From positions 372,001 to 436,000 of the forward strand of contig NZ_JAEPBG010000004.1 of NCBI RefSeq assembly GCF_016632335.1: 64,000 bases of DNA. Reading direction: 5' to 3'. Position 1 is the first letter of the stretch, and every line of letters starts with the position of its first letter. This DNA comes from Noviherbaspirillum pedocola (lineage in GTDB: Bacteria > Pseudomonadota > Gammaproteobacteria > Burkholderiales > Burkholderiaceae_D). Position numbers and translations under genes: made by a program. The notes under the pieces are model-generated. The model was not told the origin of the DNA, searched no databases, and saw only the letters and a list, made by a program, of their open reading frames with translations. This document shows positions 45,014 to 54,189 of this stretch, in pieces.

Positions 45014-45268
45014 CTAATTAACGCGGTTGCGTGTAAAAAGGTGATATCCGAGCAGCAGCACGATCGCGCCGATGATCGAAGCGATGAATCCTGCGGCATG
45101 TCCTGGCGGATACAGCCCAAGCGCCTGACCGATATAGGTCGCTGCCAGCGAGCCGGCGATGCCGAGCGCGGCGGTAAGAAAGAAACCGCCAGGACCCGCC
45201 CCCGGCGTGAGCGCCTTTGCAATCAGGCCAGCGACAAAACCGATGATAATCGTCCAGATCAGATGCAT
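45014..45268 (-). CDS. GlsB/YeaQ/YmgE family stress membrane protein
   Basis: This 84-residue protein has three membrane spans and the family pattern IWTIIIGFVAGLIAKALTPG, then GPGGFFLTAALGIAGSLAAT and GFIASIIGAIVLLLGYHLF. Transglycosylase-associated proteins of this type are induced by stationary phase, osmotic or envelope stress. The start at 45268 follows GAGGAAGA. It leads a two-gene operon with the YidB-like gene. Confidence 0.93.
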   Translation of the reverse strand: MHLIWTIIIGFVAGLIAKALTPGAGPGGFFLTAALGIAGSLAATYIGQALGLYPPGHAAGFIASIIGAIVLLLGYHLFTRNRVN

Positions 45269-45530
45269 GTGCTCTTCCTCTCTAAGGATAGACTGGCGGT
45301 AAATCCTACCATGGAATAACGTTAGCAAACTAATAATCCTTTATTAAGGATTGCACAAGAACGGCTTCGACAGACCGTCCAAGGAAGGCAGATATCGAAG
45401 CGTCCTAACAAACCGCACCGTTAGCAGGCATCGCTTGTCGTTCCGCCGTATCAGGACACGAATCCAAAAACCTTCCCACCAAAAATCATTGATTCATAAC
45501 GAGCTATCAGAAAATCAATTCAAAGGCGAC

Positions 45531-45992
45531 TTACAGCATGGACTTCGCTTGCGAAAGAATTGTGTCGCAAACTTGCTTGGTGATCTTATCCTTCAAGCCC
45601 CCGCCGCTTAAATCAAGTTGCTTGCCATTGCTGCTGTTAAGAATGCCTTTTTCGCCATCGGCATAGCCGCTGTCAGACGAAGAAGATCCTCCTGGGAGCT
45701 TGCCCATGAGACGGTCCTTCACCGACGAGACCGCGTTTCCACCCAGGTAGTTATTCTTGATGCAGAAGCTCAGAATGCCAGCGACGTTACCTGTGCTTCC
45801 AGCAGTAACGGACTCGCCCGACAATGCGCCCCCCATCCCTCCTAAGTTTCCCAAATTTCCAAGACTGCCAGTCGACCCTGCCTGCTTTTCCTTATTGAGA
45901 AGATCGCCGAGCTGGGCGTTTGCAATTGATGCAGGCAATACCGCACCGATGAAAACTCCGATAAGTACCGTGCAATAGAGAGGGGCTTTCAT
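45531..45992 (-). CDS. DUF2501 domain-containing exported protein (YjjA-like)
   Basis: This 153-residue protein has a signal peptide (residues 1-26, after SIANA). A Gly/Ser/Asn-rich stretch (LGNLGNLGGMGGALSGESV) precedes the family core VAGILSFCIKNNYLGGNAVS, then SVKDRLMGKL and DKITKQVCDTILSQAKSML. The two Cys probably make a disulfide. E. coli YjjA is the known relative; its function is not established. It is expected in the periplasm. Confidence 0.9.
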   Translation of the reverse strand: MKAPLYCTVLIGVFIGAVLPASIANAQLGDLLNKEKQAGSTGSLGNLGNLGGMGGALSGESVTAGSTGNVAGILSFCIKNNYLGGNAVSSVKDRLMGKLPGGSSSSDSGYADGEKGILNSSNGKQLDLSGGGLKDKITKQVCDTILSQAKSML

Positions 45993-46492
45993 ATCGAATC
46001 CCTTCAGGTGTAGTTGTGCCACCTTCACTATAGATGTTTCATATCCCGGCCGATGAATCGGCCTGGTGATTACTTGGCACAGTTGATGTGCGTCAGACGT
46101 TGCTCAAACTATTTCCAGAAATTAATTCCTATAGGAAGCGCAATTTTGAAAACAGATGCGGTCAGCTTCACTAATAAGTAACAAGCCGCAAATAAGATGC
46201 ATACATGCACTTTTCTGAGTAATACCGCCTAAAAATGCGGATGGCCACTGTCGCTGCCGCCACCGAAAGGCAGCAATTCCTGACCAACGTCAAACACATC
46301 ACGACGACGCCGATCATGCTTGATTCAGCCTGAATTACCAGCGGTCTCTGCATGTATTGATTTGCATGGGTTGCAGTCGTGGCTTTCGAGAGCGTTGACC
46401 ATTGATGAGCGGCGTAGTACGCCAACCGACTTCTTCCCGAGACAGCTTCAACAGGCAGCGATTTCTGCCATTAACCATGCTGGAGGAGCGTC
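45993..46492. other. Intergenic region (500 bp) between divergent DUF2501 and aqpZ genes
   Basis: The promoters of both genes should be here. A minus-strand frame at 46171-46425 is open but unrecognised. Composition is AT-rich. Confidence 0.4.
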
Positions 46493-47230
46493 ATGACTGC
46501 GAAACTCGTTGCTGAATTCCTTGGTACTTTCTGGCTGGTCCTGGGCGGGTGCGGAAGTGCAGTCCTTGCCGCTGCATTTCCCGAGGTAGGTATCGGGTTG
46601 CTCGGCGTTTCGCTCGCGTTTGGCCTGACGGTGCTGACTGCTGCTTACGCGCTTGGTCCAATTTCAGGCGGGCACTTCAATCCGGCAGTGTCAGTCGGGT
46701 TATGGGCTGGCGGGCGTTTTCCAGCAGAACACGTTTTGCCCTATGTTATGTCGCAGGTCATTGGCGGCATTGCAGGCGCAGCCATGCTCTACCTGATTGC
46801 CAGTGGGAAGGCAGGCTTCACTCTGGCCGATGGCATGGCATCCAATGGCTATGCGGACCATTCGCCTGGAAAGTACACGTTGCTTTCCGGACTGATCACC
46901 GAGTTCGTTATGACGTTCATGTTCCTGATCGTCATTCTGGGCGCCACCCATCAACGCGCGCCAGTGGGGTTTGCAGGCGTGGCGATCGGACTTGCGCTGA
47001 CACTGATTCATCTGATCAGCATTCCGATAACGAACACCTCCGTGAACCCGGCCCGCAGCACTGGGCCTGCACTCATCGTCGGGGGCTGGGCGCTTCAGCA
47101 GCTTTGGCTGTTCTGGATCGCACCTATTCTTGGAGCGGTTTTTGCGGGGTTTTCCTATCGATCTGTGCTTGAAGCCGAATATGCTGCACCACCGCCAGTA
47201 ACGGGTCGGAAGAGTCCGACAAGTTCCTGA
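46493..47230 (+). CDS. aqpZ: Aquaporin Z
   Basis: This 245-residue water channel has six spans and two NPA half-helices: [13 protein letters not shown] (about 60-72) and [12 protein letters not shown] (about 183-194). The Arg after the second NPA and His at the selectivity filter (HLISIPITN) fit a water-selective AqpZ rather than GlpF, which would have Asp after NPA-R. GGAGGAG precedes the ATG. With mscL it makes an osmotic pair in this region. Confidence 0.95.
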   Translation: MTAKLVAEFLGTFWLVLGGCGSAVLAAAFPEVGIGLLGVSLAFGLTVLTAAYALGPISGGHFNPAVSVGLWAGGRFPAEHVLPYVMSQVIGGIAGAAMLYLIASGKAGFTLADGMASNGYADHSPGKYTLLSGLITEFVMTFMFLIVILGATHQRAPVGFAGVAIGLALTLIHLISIPITNTSVNPARSTGPALIVGGWALQQLWLFWIAPILGAVFAGFSYRSVLEAEYAAPPPVTGRKSPTSS

Positions 47231-47379
47231 CTGGCGCACACGCGTCAAAGAACTATTTTCAGTTCAAATCCCGTCGAAAAAATGTCGGACGCGACAGGCA
47301 GTGCGCGTGATAAACGGGACGCTGCAAGGCAGAAACAGGTAAACTGAATTCTCAAAACAAAAGATTTCGGCTGCCAAAG

Positions 47380-49728
47380 TCATCGTCCGAACAGCCCCTC
47401 GAGCTTGTCCTTTAATTGATCCTCGACCCGGCCCTTGATCTCGTCCTTGCGGCTATCCAGCTGCTTTCTGACAAGGTTTTCGGCTATGCCAGTGAAGTCG
47501 ACCTGATAGCCAATGGAGGTGAATGGCCCCGACAGCCGGACCGGGACGGTCAGCCCTTTTAGCGCCTGTAGTTCCGGACCGCCTTGTCCTTGCAACGTGG
47601 ACACGATGGTAGTCTTGACCAGATAATCAAGCCGGTCTTCGCCGATATCGATGTTGCCTGCCCCCTCTACACGCAACAGTGGCGATTTGGCCCGTAAGTC
47701 CTGGTTGCGGGCAATTCCACGAACAATGTTGAAGCTGCCGGTCAGCTCGCTGAAATCGCTCTTTTCAGCCGCGTTGCCGGTGCCGGATTGCGCGGGCACC
47801 GTGCCGCGCAATTCCCCGATACGACTCCTGGCGGTACGGATGATCTGTCCTACATTGAATCCTTTGACCGCGCCATCCCGCAGCGCAACTTCCACTTTGC
47901 CGTTCAGGTTCTTCTTCAGTTGCGCGACCAGCCCGCCCTCGGTCGTTACATCCAGCATCACGTTGCCGCGCCCCTCCACCGGGTCCTTGCCAATCGCGTC
48001 CTTCAGCAAAGGGCCAAGGTTGATCCCGGACAGCGACTGCCGCACAGAAAATTTCGCTGGTGTTGCGGCGACCACCCCTGCCGCACCAGTCATGGTCCCG
48101 CCATACAGGCTGGCGCTGAGCGGGTTGATGTCGAGTTGGCCGCCGCCCGCCTTCATCGACAGGCGGAGATTGGAAAGCCGGATGTTTTTTGCCTTTAGGC
48201 TGCCGACACGTAGATTGCCGCTCGCCTCTAGCAGGCGCAGCGCCGACAGGTCGATTGGCTTTTCCAGCTGGTCTGCGGGCCTGGCTTTGCCCTGTCCGGC
48301 GCCGACAGGCGTTCCTGCGCGATACCGGTCTGCGTCCAGCTTGTCGACATCGATGTCGAAGGTATAGGCGGCTGGCGCATAGCCGACAAGCCCGAGCGTG
48401 GCATCAAAGCTGCTGTCGTCGAGCTTTCCCCTCAGCCTGGCACTCATGTTCTGCTGGCTCAACTCGGCCAATGCGCTGCCGCTGGCCCCCAGCTTCATTG
48501 CGCCACCGCCTGGATTGGGCAGCGTCACATCGATGGCGATGCCTGGCAGGTCGATGCGGCCGGACGGCAAATTGGCCGTGATCCCAGTGGAAATCGTGCC
48601 GGCGATGGTCGTCGCTCCCTGTTTTCCGGACAGCGTTGCGGTGAGCGCTGGTGAAGAAAACAGGAGTTGGTCGAAATCGCCCGTCAGGCTCCCCGCCACA
48701 CTGACTTTTGCATCAGTAGTGGCGTCCTTGAGTGTCGCAGCCAAGGTGAGCGCCGGCAGTTGGAAGGCCTGCCGTGTGCCTTCGAACGCAGGTAGCAAGA
48801 AAGTCATATTCACGTCACGGCCACTCGAAAACCACCTAGCTTCGCCCGAGACCTTGCCGCCATGGAGCTTGTCACCATCCATAATCAGTTTTGGCGCATC
48901 TAGGCTGAGCGCGAGCGGCCGTCCAGCTTGCTTTCCCGTCACCGACAGTTTTAGACCGGCAAGCGCGAACTGCTTGGTTTCGGGCTGCAGATCGGCATTG
49001 CCGGCAACGTGCACCAGTAGGTCGGTGATACCGGGCGTGGCGCCTTTCAATTCGCCCTCAAGGGCGTCGAACGCATAGCGCTTGCGGTCTAGGTCGAAGT
49101 TGAACTTCGTCTTCACAATCAGGCTGGCATCCAACTGTGGATTGGTGCTCCTGATGCGGGCGGTCACCTGCGCGTTGCCCGGTACGGCATTGGCTATCCG
49201 CCCGGTTTGCAAGTTCAGTTCAGTAATCTCGATCTCGCGCCGCGCCATCTGGTCGTCAAGCGCGATCCGGGCATTGGCGACTGTCACGCTATGGATGTCG
49301 ACGCGAACAGGCTGGCCACTGCTTTCCTGCTTGGCCAGCAGGTCGTCATAATTGGTCGTCCCGTCCTTGTCGCGCCGAAGCTGGAGGTTCAACTCCTTGA
49401 TCTCGACGCGGTCGACGATCAGTTGCCTGCTCAGCAGCGGAAGCAGTGCGAACGATACCTTTGCACTCTCGACACTGGCGAATTGCGTGCTTGCATTGCG
49501 CTCGGAAAGGCTCACCCGGCCCAAGTCGGCACTGATCTTAGGGAAAAAGCTTAGCCTAATGTCGCCGGGTATTCTCAGCGTGCGCTGCTTCTGCTGCTGG
49601 ACCAGCGCAATGATCTGCGACTTGTAGGCATTCGCATCAAAGGTCGCGACAAAGGTAGCGACGCCTGCCGCAACGACGCTCAACAGGACCGCAAGACCGA
49701 TAAGGAAATATTTGGCGGCTTTGGACAT
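47380..49728 (-). CDS. asmA: AsmA family protein
   Basis: This 782-residue envelope protein has one N-terminal span (KYFLIGLAVLLSVVAAGVAT) and a long periplasmic repeat-beta-groove. DIRLSFFPKISADLGRVSLS near residue 55 is the AsmA N-terminal signature. GNLRVGSLKAKNIRLSNLRL and VSTLQGQGGPELQALKGLTV, then PVRLSGPFTSI, form the conserved C-terminal part. AsmA-like proteins bridge the periplasm and are thought to move phospholipid to the outer membrane. ATG 49728 follows AATGCGCC with no strong ribosome site. Confidence 0.93.
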   Translation of the reverse strand: MSKAAKYFLIGLAVLLSVVAAGVATFVATFDANAYKSQIIALVQQQKQRTLRIPGDIRLSFFPKISADLGRVSLSERNASTQFASVESAKVSFALLPLLSRQLIVDRVEIKELNLQLRRDKDGTTNYDDLLAKQESSGQPVRVDIHSVTVANARIALDDQMARREIEITELNLQTGRIANAVPGNAQVTARIRSTNPQLDASLIVKTKFNFDLDRKRYAFDALEGELKGATPGITDLLVHVAGNADLQPETKQFALAGLKLSVTGKQAGRPLALSLDAPKLIMDGDKLHGGKVSGEARWFSSGRDVNMTFLLPAFEGTRQAFQLPALTLAATLKDATTDAKVSVAGSLTGDFDQLLFSSPALTATLSGKQGATTIAGTISTGITANLPSGRIDLPGIAIDVTLPNPGGGAMKLGASGSALAELSQQNMSARLRGKLDDSSFDATLGLVGYAPAAYTFDIDVDKLDADRYRAGTPVGAGQGKARPADQLEKPIDLSALRLLEASGNLRVGSLKAKNIRLSNLRLSMKAGGGQLDINPLSASLYGGTMTGAAGVVAATPAKFSVRQSLSGINLGPLLKDAIGKDPVEGRGNVMLDVTTEGGLVAQLKKNLNGKVEVALRDGAVKGFNVGQIIRTARSRIGELRGTVPAQSGTGNAAEKSDFSELTGSFNIVRGIARNQDLRAKSPLLRVEGAGNIDIGEDRLDYLVKTTIVSTLQGQGGPELQALKGLTVPVRLSGPFTSIGYQVDFTGIAENLVRKQLDSRKDEIKGRVEDQLKDKLEGLFGR

Positions 49729-50544
49729 GGCGCATTCCGATCCGGCGTGCTGGACGTCCAATTTACCACTGCTGCACGAAAGGCAACACGCATAAGAGGC
49801 CGAAGCGATTGACCGACTCAGGTCTCATCGTGGATTAGCACCTGGCCTAACAACGTCGCGACCTGCAGATGTTGTAGCCCATGGCCACTTCGGCACAGGC
49901 GGTGAGGCAAAATGAAAGTGCCCGCCTTTCGCCAGTCACGGCGCGCGGTTGATGATCGAAGGCCAGGTCATCGATGCATGTGGCCGTCAACCGAAAGGCG
50001 TTCCAACCGTTTTATCAATGCCACAACCATGCGGGATCGGTGAGCGACCTGCTACAGGAACGCAAATGAAAAAGCATTTCGGCATTGCTACATTGTTTTT
50101 GGTCTGGATTACCGGTGCCCAGGCGCAAGAAATTGGTGCTGGCTTGGCCGGGCATCCAGATGCCCGGAATCATCGGCAAATGCACCCAGCATCTTGGTCA
50201 GATCGTCATGGGCCGAAAGCATCATGATATAGAGCCTTTGCATCCCAAACAACATTCCGGCACTGCAAGGAATCACCATTCCCATGCAGCAACATATTTC
50301 CGGAGTCGTGCTTACTATTAAACACGCTTTTAAAGGAACGACGAAGGTTACGGCACACTAGCGCACTGTTTGCCTGAGTCTGCATGTTGAAAGATACTGT
50401 ACAGGCTCACCAGTGCCAGTGGCGGGATTCCGGAAAGGGTTGCTTGAGTTGGGTCGGCATGGCTGCAGCTTGAGAGCCAGCCGTTTGCGGTTGATCTGTC
50501 TCGTCGATTTTTGGTTTTCTTTCACTTCTATCAAAGGACCATGT
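49729..50544. other. Intergenic region with one doubtful small frame
   Basis: About 815 bp between AsmA and the next exported gene. A possible small secreted peptide at 50067-50227 is listed apart. The rest shows nothing recognisable. Confidence 0.4.
50067..50227 (+). CDS. Doubtful small exported peptide
   Basis: This 53-codon frame begins MKKHFGIATLFLVWITGAQA, a good signal peptide with a cleavage site after AQA, and GGAACG precedes the ATG. The remaining 33 residues (EIGAGLAGHPDARNHRQMHP onward) resemble nothing and may reflect a frameshift or decay. Treat as a possible gene start, not an established gene. Confidence 0.3.
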
Positions 50545-50937
50545 ATGCACAATCATTTGAAGATGTTTGGATTCAGTGTCGCCTTGGCATTATCCGCCGC
50601 CGTGTTTGCACAGAGCCCAAGCACGGCGCCAGCCACAAAGCCCGCGCCAACGAACACCGTGCCGAATCCCATGACAACGACCGGGCGTGAGGCCTCGCCT
50701 GGATTGGGTGAAAAGCCGTTGCCGGCACCAAAATCAGGTTCGAAGTCGACGTACAAGGTTCCCGAAACCGCAGCGCAAGGTGGCGGCGACGGCAAGGTCT
50801 GGGTAAACACCGGGTCAAAGACCTACCATTGTCCCGGGACCAAATATTATGGCAAGACCAAGGCAGGCGAATACATGAGCGAAGCTGACGCCAAAGCCAA
50901 GGGTAATCACGCTAACCACAAGAAAGCCTGCTCGTAG
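50545..50937 (+). CDS. Small exported protein with C-terminal [12 protein letters not shown] motif
   Basis: This 130-residue protein has a signal peptide (residues 1-23, after VFA). A Pro/Thr-rich linker ([20 protein letters not shown]) precedes the C-terminal motif [20 protein letters not shown], then [20 protein letters not shown] and a final Cys. The motif W-V-N-x-x-S-K-x-YHCPG-x-x-YG-x-T-K-x-G-x-YMSEA recurs in many Burkholderiales periplasmic proteins and may bind DNA or metal; this is not known. AAAGGA lies 6 bases before ATG 50545. Confidence 0.78.
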   Translation: MHNHLKMFGFSVALALSAAVFAQSPSTAPATKPAPTNTVPNPMTTTGREASPGLGEKPLPAPKSGSKSTYKVPETAAQGGGDGKVWVNTGSKTYHCPGTKYYGKTKAGEYMSEADAKAKGNHANHKKACS

Positions 50938-51615
50938 GGGAACGCAGCGGGCGCTTTCTCTCTTCCGGTACAGCCATTTCGAATGCGAATTGATCCCGCA
51001 CGGGGGCGCTTCATCTTGATGGCTTACTTCCCGGGACGGTAGCGGTGAGAAAGTCCACCGTCTTCCCGGCCTGAGCAGGCGGCAACCGTTCGACGCCAAT
51101 GCACGGTCGTCTGCAATTGGCTGGCTGCCGCCGATGGCGGAGGACCGAAACCGCCCGAGCTGTGTAAAAACGTGGACGCTTTACACGTTTCGTAGCGATT
51201 AGCATCAAGGCCGCCAAGAAATACACCCGCGGGTTTGGTCAGGAGGGTATTCCTTGCACAAATTGCGATGTTTTTTTGTTCGTCCACAAAGACGGCGGTG
51301 GCTCGCATTTTGCAGGTGGAGGTCGGACCAGGGGTAAGTCCATCTACTTCGCCCGTAGCAGCTCTTGCTCGCCAGGAGCTGCTTCAATCATTGGAGAGCC
51401 CTTCCCGATGATAGATGGCGCCTGGGCAGCCTACTTACTATGCATAAGGACGGGCAAGATCTTGGCCCTGTGCGAGCAGTGCGTTGATGCGTCGCGGCGC
51501 CATCGCCGTGAGCGGCAGCTTTATCACAGGAAGTCGCCTGTCAACGTCGCTGCATCAAAGGCGGCTAATGGCCGGTAATCGCCATGCTGCCCTTCGCTGC
51601 TTGCTGACCAAAGTG
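50938..51615. other. Intergenic mosaic region, no intact gene
   Basis: A half-site GAGCTGTGTAAAAACG at 51157-51172 resembles the end of the MITE-like element at 59786. Near 51,567-51,600 there is sequence similar to the region downstream of recombinase copy 2. No protein family recognised. Confidence 0.45.
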
Positions 51616-51800
51616 CTACACCTCCGTCTGCTCTACTATTTCAAGCGCTTCATCACCTTCAATGCCATGGTAACGAATCGTGCTTTCCAATCTTGTATGC
51701 CTTAAAAAGACTTGAAACGCTCAGCATTTTTTAATCTCTCAGTAAAACAGTGCCGCTCTCATCCGTCGCAGAGAATATGTATGCCATAAGCAGATCTGGC
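51616..51800 (-). pseudogene. Remnant of a third short tyrosine recombinase
   Basis: The + strand here (GTGCTACACCTCCGTCTGCT, then CTATTTCAAGCGCTTCATCA) aligns base by base with the 3' end of recombinase copy 2 (37916 onward) for about 185 bp, with substitutions and stops. It covers the last 60 codons only (Tyr region). The upstream two thirds are lost. It is in the same orientation as the two intact copies. Confidence 0.75.
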
Positions 51801-51861
51801 TTCCTTATTTGATATTGCTCATCTATGGCCCGCTCAGATCAAATCTGAGTGGGTCAGCCGA

Positions 51862-53547
51862 TTACTGTTCGGTGAATGAGAAACCCTTTTCGTGTTGTGC
51901 ATACCATCGAATAAACTCGTGTTCAGGAAGCGGATGGGAAACCGCATATCCTTGGGCAATATCGCATCCTTGTCGTGCGAGTAAATCATAAGTGGCTTGA
52001 TTCTCTATTCCTTCTCCAATAGCCTTGATGTGCATTTTGTGTGCTAGTGATATTGCTGATTCAATAATGTGCGATGCCCCGGCGTCTGTAAGTGCACGCT
52101 TGACAAAAGACTGATCAATTTTGAGGTGCGAAATTGGCAGCCGATGCAGGTATTGCAGCGACGAGTATCCGGTCCCAAAATCGTCCACCGAAATGCGAAC
52201 CCCGTGTTGCGCCAATCGATTCAGTTCGCCGATCATTCGTTCCATGTCGATCATAAGCGCACCTTCTGTAATTTCCAGTTCGAGCAAGTTACCCGCTACG
52301 GCGTAGTGATCGAGACAACTCAGGACGTTGTCCACAAAGCCGGGATGGATCAAGTTCCGCGGAGAGACATTTACAGCGACTGGTATGGAAACGCCTTGGT
52401 CAAGCCACTCTGTGATCTGTTTGAGGGAGCACGTTAAAGTGAATTCGACAACTGCCTGAATCAAGGTACTCTGCTCGGCGCAAGGAATAAATAAGCCGGG
52501 TGGTATCCAGCCTCTTTGCGGATGCTTCCACCGTATCAATGCCTCGGCTCCGCAAACTTTTCCACTACTCATCGTTATTTTTGGTTGGTAGTGCAACGAG
52601 AGCTCACCATTTTCCATAGCGCGTCTCAGATCACCGAGCAGCGAAAGATTCTCTTTCACAGCGGTCATGAAGGCCGCGTTATAGTGCACACTGTTCTGAC
52701 CGCTCCGGTGTGCAGCTAACGATGCGGCTTCCGCCTCCAGTAATAATGTCTCCGGCCTTTCTACACCCTGTGTAGATACGTCGCCACGGACATATCCAAC
52801 CCGTGCATCAGCGTGCACAGCAACCTGCCCAATTTGAAATGGCGACTGAAAGAGTTTGACTAGATGATCGAGAAACCCTTCGATCTCTTCTATAGCGCTG
52901 GCGGCGACTATTGCAGCGATTTGTTCCGGGCTCGACCGGTACAGGCCAACGTGCGGGCCGTGTGCTGACTGAGACCGCTCGGCCGCCTGCCTGACAATAT
53001 CCTCAACTACATCAATACCAAAAGCAGTTCTCAAATCCGCCATGTTGTCAAAGGTGACGAGAGTGAGAGCGAATAGACTGGATTTATATTTCTGCGAACC
53101 AAGATCAATCAAATCTTCTAACAACGCTGCCCGATTGCGCAAACCAGTGTTGATATCGTGCCGGGAATTCCATTCGAGCCTTTTGATGTGCGCACGAACA
53201 CTTTGACTAGCAACGCCACTTAGAATACCTACCAAGCTGAAGAAAATGGTGCGGTATATCCAGTTAAGTGTTTCTTGCTTTTCGCCAGAAACAGAATCAA
53301 TTGGCATGTAAGGGCCGAGTGCAAGACCTCCAATGACGGCAATTAAAATTCCCCCTCGCACACCATAAATGAAGCCCGACAGCAAAATTGGCAAGTACAT
53401 GGAATGCGAATAAACGAACTTAATTCCGCCCGTTTGATAAACAACATACGCAATAACCAGTATGACAAGGAGAAAGAGCGGGAATGCCAGGCGCTCGATG
53501 CCTTTGTTGGTCTGGAACAATCGATGATGGTATGTTGGTTTGTACAC
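51862..53547 (-). CDS. EAL-domain phosphodiesterase with membrane sensor and degenerate GGDEF
   Basis: A 561-residue membrane protein. Four spans lie in the first 115 residues (FPLFLLVILVIAYVVY, MYLPILLSGFIYG and others). Residues about 130-290 are a GGDEF relic (RHDINTGLRNRAALLEDL but no GG[D/E]EF). The EAL domain (about 305-545) is complete: EALIRWKHPQRG, VNVSPRNLI, LELEITEG, SVDDFGTGYSSLQYL and KIDQSFV with EGIEN. It should hydrolyse cyclic di-GMP. The start is GTG 53547 with a weak GGAA site. It lies next to a histidine kinase and a diguanylate cyclase. Confidence 0.93.
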   Translation of the reverse strand: MYKPTYHHRLFQTNKGIERLAFPLFLLVILVIAYVVYQTGGIKFVYSHSMYLPILLSGFIYGVRGGILIAVIGGLALGPYMPIDSVSGEKQETLNWIYRTIFFSLVGILSGVASQSVRAHIKRLEWNSRHDINTGLRNRAALLEDLIDLGSQKYKSSLFALTLVTFDNMADLRTAFGIDVVEDIVRQAAERSQSAHGPHVGLYRSSPEQIAAIVAASAIEEIEGFLDHLVKLFQSPFQIGQVAVHADARVGYVRGDVSTQGVERPETLLLEAEAASLAAHRSGQNSVHYNAAFMTAVKENLSLLGDLRRAMENGELSLHYQPKITMSSGKVCGAEALIRWKHPQRGWIPPGLFIPCAEQSTLIQAVVEFTLTCSLKQITEWLDQGVSIPVAVNVSPRNLIHPGFVDNVLSCLDHYAVAGNLLELEITEGALMIDMERMIGELNRLAQHGVRISVDDFGTGYSSLQYLHRLPISHLKIDQSFVKRALTDAGASHIIESAISLAHKMHIKAIGEGIENQATYDLLARQGCDIAQGYAVSHPLPEHEFIRWYAQHEKGFSFTEQ

Positions 53548-54189
53548 TCAGTATTCCAAGAATTTCCGTGTCTTTATAGAAAGGAAAGACCACCCTCGAA
53601 CATGTCAGTTCATCCGGGTTCGAGGTTGGTTTAGCTGCTGGCGTCGGTGAAGTGCCCGCCGAACATGGTAGCGAAATGTTTCTTTTCTTGCGTCCATATC
53701 TGCCACGGCATCTTCCAAGCTTTTCCAACCTTGCGCAAGGCTCGGAACAGCATCTCGGTAGTATCATCGGCCCAACGCAAGCGGCGTAAACGACGTAGTC
53801 TCGCTATCTAAATTGCCAAAACTCGTGGTTTTCGTGGGAGATATCGAGACGGATTAACCTGCTAACGGACGTTCTCAAACGCTGCGTAACGCAGGCGAAG
53901 CCCGAGGCCTTCTCTTGTCACAATTTTCGTCCCCAGCCATTCGAGACCATCTGTACCAAAGCTGCGTCTGCAATACGTTTCACAACATGCGTTCACATCA
54001 AGGTAGCTGTTAGTCAAGTCACACATTTGTGCGCTTCCTGGCCATAGGGGCCGCTCGGGTATCGAGGAGCGCGATATGGCCCGGTATGCCGAAGGCACCT
54101 TATGGCGCTAAACAAGGGACTTGGATAAGGAGAACGGGAAAGCGTGGTGGCTTAGAGTTCTGCATTGAAGCAACTGCAACAGATGCGCG
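53548..54189. other. Region with a transposase relic, otherwise no gene
   Basis: It contains a possible IS256-type C-terminal scrap (53630-53780). The rest to the histidine kinase stop shows no recognisable gene. Confidence 0.4.
53630..53780 (-). pseudogene. Possible IS256-family transposase C-terminal scrap
   Basis: One frame reads DDTTEMLFRALRKVGKAWKM, then PWQIWTQEKKHFATMFGGHF and a stop. This resembles the last 45 residues of Mutator/IS256-type transposases (LYLAxRxxSKxWxxPxxxWxxAxxxFAIMF). The part upstream of it is not recognisable. Weak evidence, but in line with the mosaic nature of the region. Confidence 0.4.
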
